Positions 61,257 to 64,000 of a stretch of 64,000 nt of DNA are shown in pieces. The position numbers and the translations under genes were made by a program. Origin of the DNA: Hyunsoonleella aestuarii (GTDB taxonomy: Bacteria; Bacteroidota; Bacteroidia; Flavobacteriales; Flavobacteriaceae); the NCBI RefSeq assembly GCF_006148925.1, contig NZ_VAWB01000001.1:1268001-1332000 (forward strand). Direction: 5' to 3'. The stretch's first letter is position 1; every line of letters starts with the position of its first letter. Below the pieces are notes generated by a model. It was not told where the DNA came from. It was given only the letters and a program-made list of their open reading frames with translations, and did no database searches.

Positions 61257-61535
61257 TTAATCAGCAAGAACAATAAGCTTATTGTCTTTCATTTCTACAG
61301 TCCCCGAATTTATTTTTAATAAAGTTGTGTTTTTATCCCCTTTAGTGAATTTATCTTGAACTTCTTCATCTAGTTCAATATTACCAGAAATTTTAACAAA
61401 TCCATCTTTTAATAAAGATACAATAGGTGCGTGATCCTTTAACATTTCAAACTCACCATTTACCCCAGGGACAGCAACAGATGTTACTTCTCCGCTAAAT
61501 AAAGTGGCTTCTGGTGATACAATCTCTAAATACAT
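61257..61535 (-). CDS. atpC: ATP synthase F1 subunit epsilon
   Basis: A 92-residue protein consisting of only the N-terminal beta-sandwich of epsilon (EIVSPEATLFSGEVTSVAVPG and NSGTVEMKDNKLIVLAD). The regulatory C-terminal helical hairpin present in E. coli epsilon is absent, as is normal in Bacteroidota. It follows atpD after 77 bases of repeat-like sequence. The other ATP synthase genes are not in this window. Confidence 0.95.
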   Translation of the reverse strand: MYLEIVSPEATLFSGEVTSVAVPGVNGEFEMLKDHAPIVSLLKDGFVKISGNIELDEEVQDKFTKGDKNTTLLKINSGTVEMKDNKLIVLAD

Positions 61536-61612
61536 ATCTCTTTAGTTATGAGTTACGAGTTAGAAGTTATGAGTCAAAATTCTGAACTCTAAATTCTAAA
61601 CTCTTAACTTAA
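61536..61612. repeat. Repeat-like spacer between atpD and atpC
   Basis: The 77-base spacer consists of imperfect repeats of GAGTTA/GAGTTCTAA-type blocks (on the minus strand: AGTTAAGAGTTTAGAATT, then AGTTCAGAATTTTGACTCAT, then AACTCGTAACTCATAACT), giving potential hairpins between the GAGTT and AACTC runs. Confidence 0.6.
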
Positions 61613-63124
<1,512 letters not shown>

Positions 63125-63181
63125 TTATATGTTTTTGTTATGCTAATTAATTGACTGAAAACACGTTCTGTTTTCGCGCTG

Positions 63182-63189
63182 CAAAGATA
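63182..63189 (-). promoter_or_regulatory. Probable -7 box of atpD
   Basis: Minus-strand TATCTTTG matches TAnnTTTG, 61 bases before the atpD ATG. Confidence 0.6.
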
Positions 63190-63240
63190 TATTTTTTAAT
63201 TTAAAATAAAAGTTGTTTCTCAAGCTTTTTTATAATAAAT

Positions 63241-63263
63241 AAACACCTTCAAACTGAAGGTGT
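63241..63263 (-). terminator. Hairpin terminator of the TonB receptor gene
   Basis: AACACCTTCA pairs perfectly with TGAAGGTGTT around a three-base loop, 28 bases past the stop at 63292; the T tail on the minus strand is weak. Confidence 0.75.
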
Positions 63264-63291
63264 TTATTAAGTATTATATGTTTAAAATAAA

Positions 63292-64000
63292 TTAATTATT
63301 TATTGTCCATGACACAAAATATTGTGAACCTATAAATGGCGATCCAACAGCACTTTGATATTCTTTTCCTCCTAAATTTGTTCCTCCAATTTTGAAAGTA
63401 GACTTTATTGAAGGTACAGAATAGTTAATTTGAGCATCAACAACTGTTCTTGAAGGTATCATGGTGTTTGCTATTGTTGCTTGCCAGAAATATTCATCAC
63501 TCCAACGTGCATTGATATTAAATCCAAAATCTTTAAATAAGTTAGAATTACCAAGTGATACTTTTACCTTATGCTCAGGAGTGTTAAATCCTGCGCTAAA
63601 ATCTGGATCCGACGCTTGGTCAAAATCTAGTTTAGCATAAGTATAATTTAGTCCAAAGTCAAAATCTTTAGCAATCTTTGTTGATAACCCAATAACACCA
63701 CCATAGGAGCTAACGTCTGCTGAGGAATTTGTGTACACATTGAAAATTTGAACATTTCCAGTTGCTACGTCTCCAACTCCTGATGCATCAGAAACAGAGC
63801 CTGTTTTAGGAGTAACCACAAACTTTTGAGCCGCAAAATTATCATAAGAATTATAATAAGCATTGAAATCAACGGTTAAGAATCCAACTTTACCTCTATA
63901 ACCAATATCAAATGCAGTTACTTTTTCTTGTTCAATTAGAGGTGTTATTCCAGTTCCTTGAACAGCTTCTAAAGGTGTTGTTCCACCACTTGCTGCAAAA
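63292..64000 (-). CDS. TonB-dependent receptor, C-terminal part (5' end outside window)
   Basis: The frame is open from the window edge to the stop at 63292, so only the last ~235 residues are seen. They are a beta-barrel of a TonB-dependent outer-membrane receptor: repeated strands such as FDIGYRGKVGFLTVDFNAYYNSYDNF, LSTKIAKDFDFGLNYTYAKLDF and the end region IKSTFKIGGTNLGGKEYQS, finishing in the aromatic FVSWTINN. Without the plug the ligand cannot be told. It faces the atpD promoter region. Confidence 0.88.
   Translation of the reverse strand, partial: FAASGGTTPLEAVQGTGITPLIEQEKVTAFDIGYRGKVGFLTVDFNAYYNSYDNFAAQKFVVTPKTGSVSDASGVGDVATGNVQIFNVYTNSSADVSSYGGVIGLSTKIAKDFDFGLNYTYAKLDFDQASDPDFSAGFNTPEHKVKVSLGNSNLFKDFGFNINARWSDEYFWQATIANTMIPSRTVVDAQINYSVPSIKSTFKIGGTNLGGKEYQSAVGSPFIGSQYFVSWTINN

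Overview
The window is chromosomal DNA from a low-GC member of the Bacteroidota, almost certainly a marine-type Flavobacteriaceae. Evidence: type IX secretion genes and a secreted protein with a T9SS sorting tail, TonB-dependent receptors, many promoters with the Bacteroidota -7 box TAnnTTTG, little Shine-Dalgarno signal, a short ATP synthase epsilon subunit, and flavobacterial families (THC0290_0291, DUF6090, CopD/HemJ next to hemH). Most of it is ordinary core genome; no phage, insertion sequence, CRISPR or rRNA was seen.

Layout. 1-4.8 kb: an AraC regulator (cut by the window edge), haem genes hemH-hemJ, a histidine kinase and an enoyl-CoA hydratase. 5-8.1 kb: two tandem secreted paralogues, an AraC regulator and two tiny genes. 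8.2-11.5 kb (minus): lipoprotein, PlsC acyltransferase, acyl-ACP desaturase and HD hydrolase as one lipid operon, then a bacilliredoxin. 11.6-18 kb: TerB-DnaJ co-chaperone, DksA-type zinc finger, a membrane-spanning ToxR-like regulator divergent from a YceI gene, a secreted LD-carboxypeptidase and metG. 18-21.7 kb: a probable stress module (AraC regulator, 57-aa protein, AhpD-like protein, cupredoxin-like protein, ferritin, Cys-rich peptide), with a duplicated operator in front of two of its units. 21.9-29.6 kb: MMPL/RND transporter, TerB protein, mfd and a thioredoxin-like lipid/redox protein.

30-39.2 kb (minus) is a metal-homeostasis block: an MntR/DtxR repressor with a perfect inverted-repeat operator at its own promoter, an outer-membrane channel and a four-gene metal ABC importer (both permeases carry winged-helix-like tails). 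Past a badly decayed S9 peptidase pseudogene come feoA-feoB with a FeoB-associated peptide, and a SCO1 copper chaperone. 39.4-40.9 kb holds rseP and tRNA-Asn.

40.9-45.4 kb, just downstream of tRNA-Asn, is the least ordinary stretch: four unrelated single-gene units on one strand, each followed by a copy of the same intergenic element (tRNA-end-like GGAGCAAC motif plus a hairpin with a GAAA loop; two copies share 31 identical bases). A truncated second DUF6090 start lies between the first two. It looks like a gene-cassette-like or repeatedly invaded tRNA site. 45.4-53.3 kb: ArsC-like, DinB, DUF3298 lipoprotein, cystathionine gamma-synthase, THC0290_0291, gdhA, GNAT, a UmuD-like protein with a perfect 19-bp palindrome at its start, a JmjC-type cupin and recX. 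53.4-64 kb: a large T9SS cargo protein, a haem-type TonB receptor in an operon with recO and porZ, atpD-atpC, and the 3' end of another TonB receptor.
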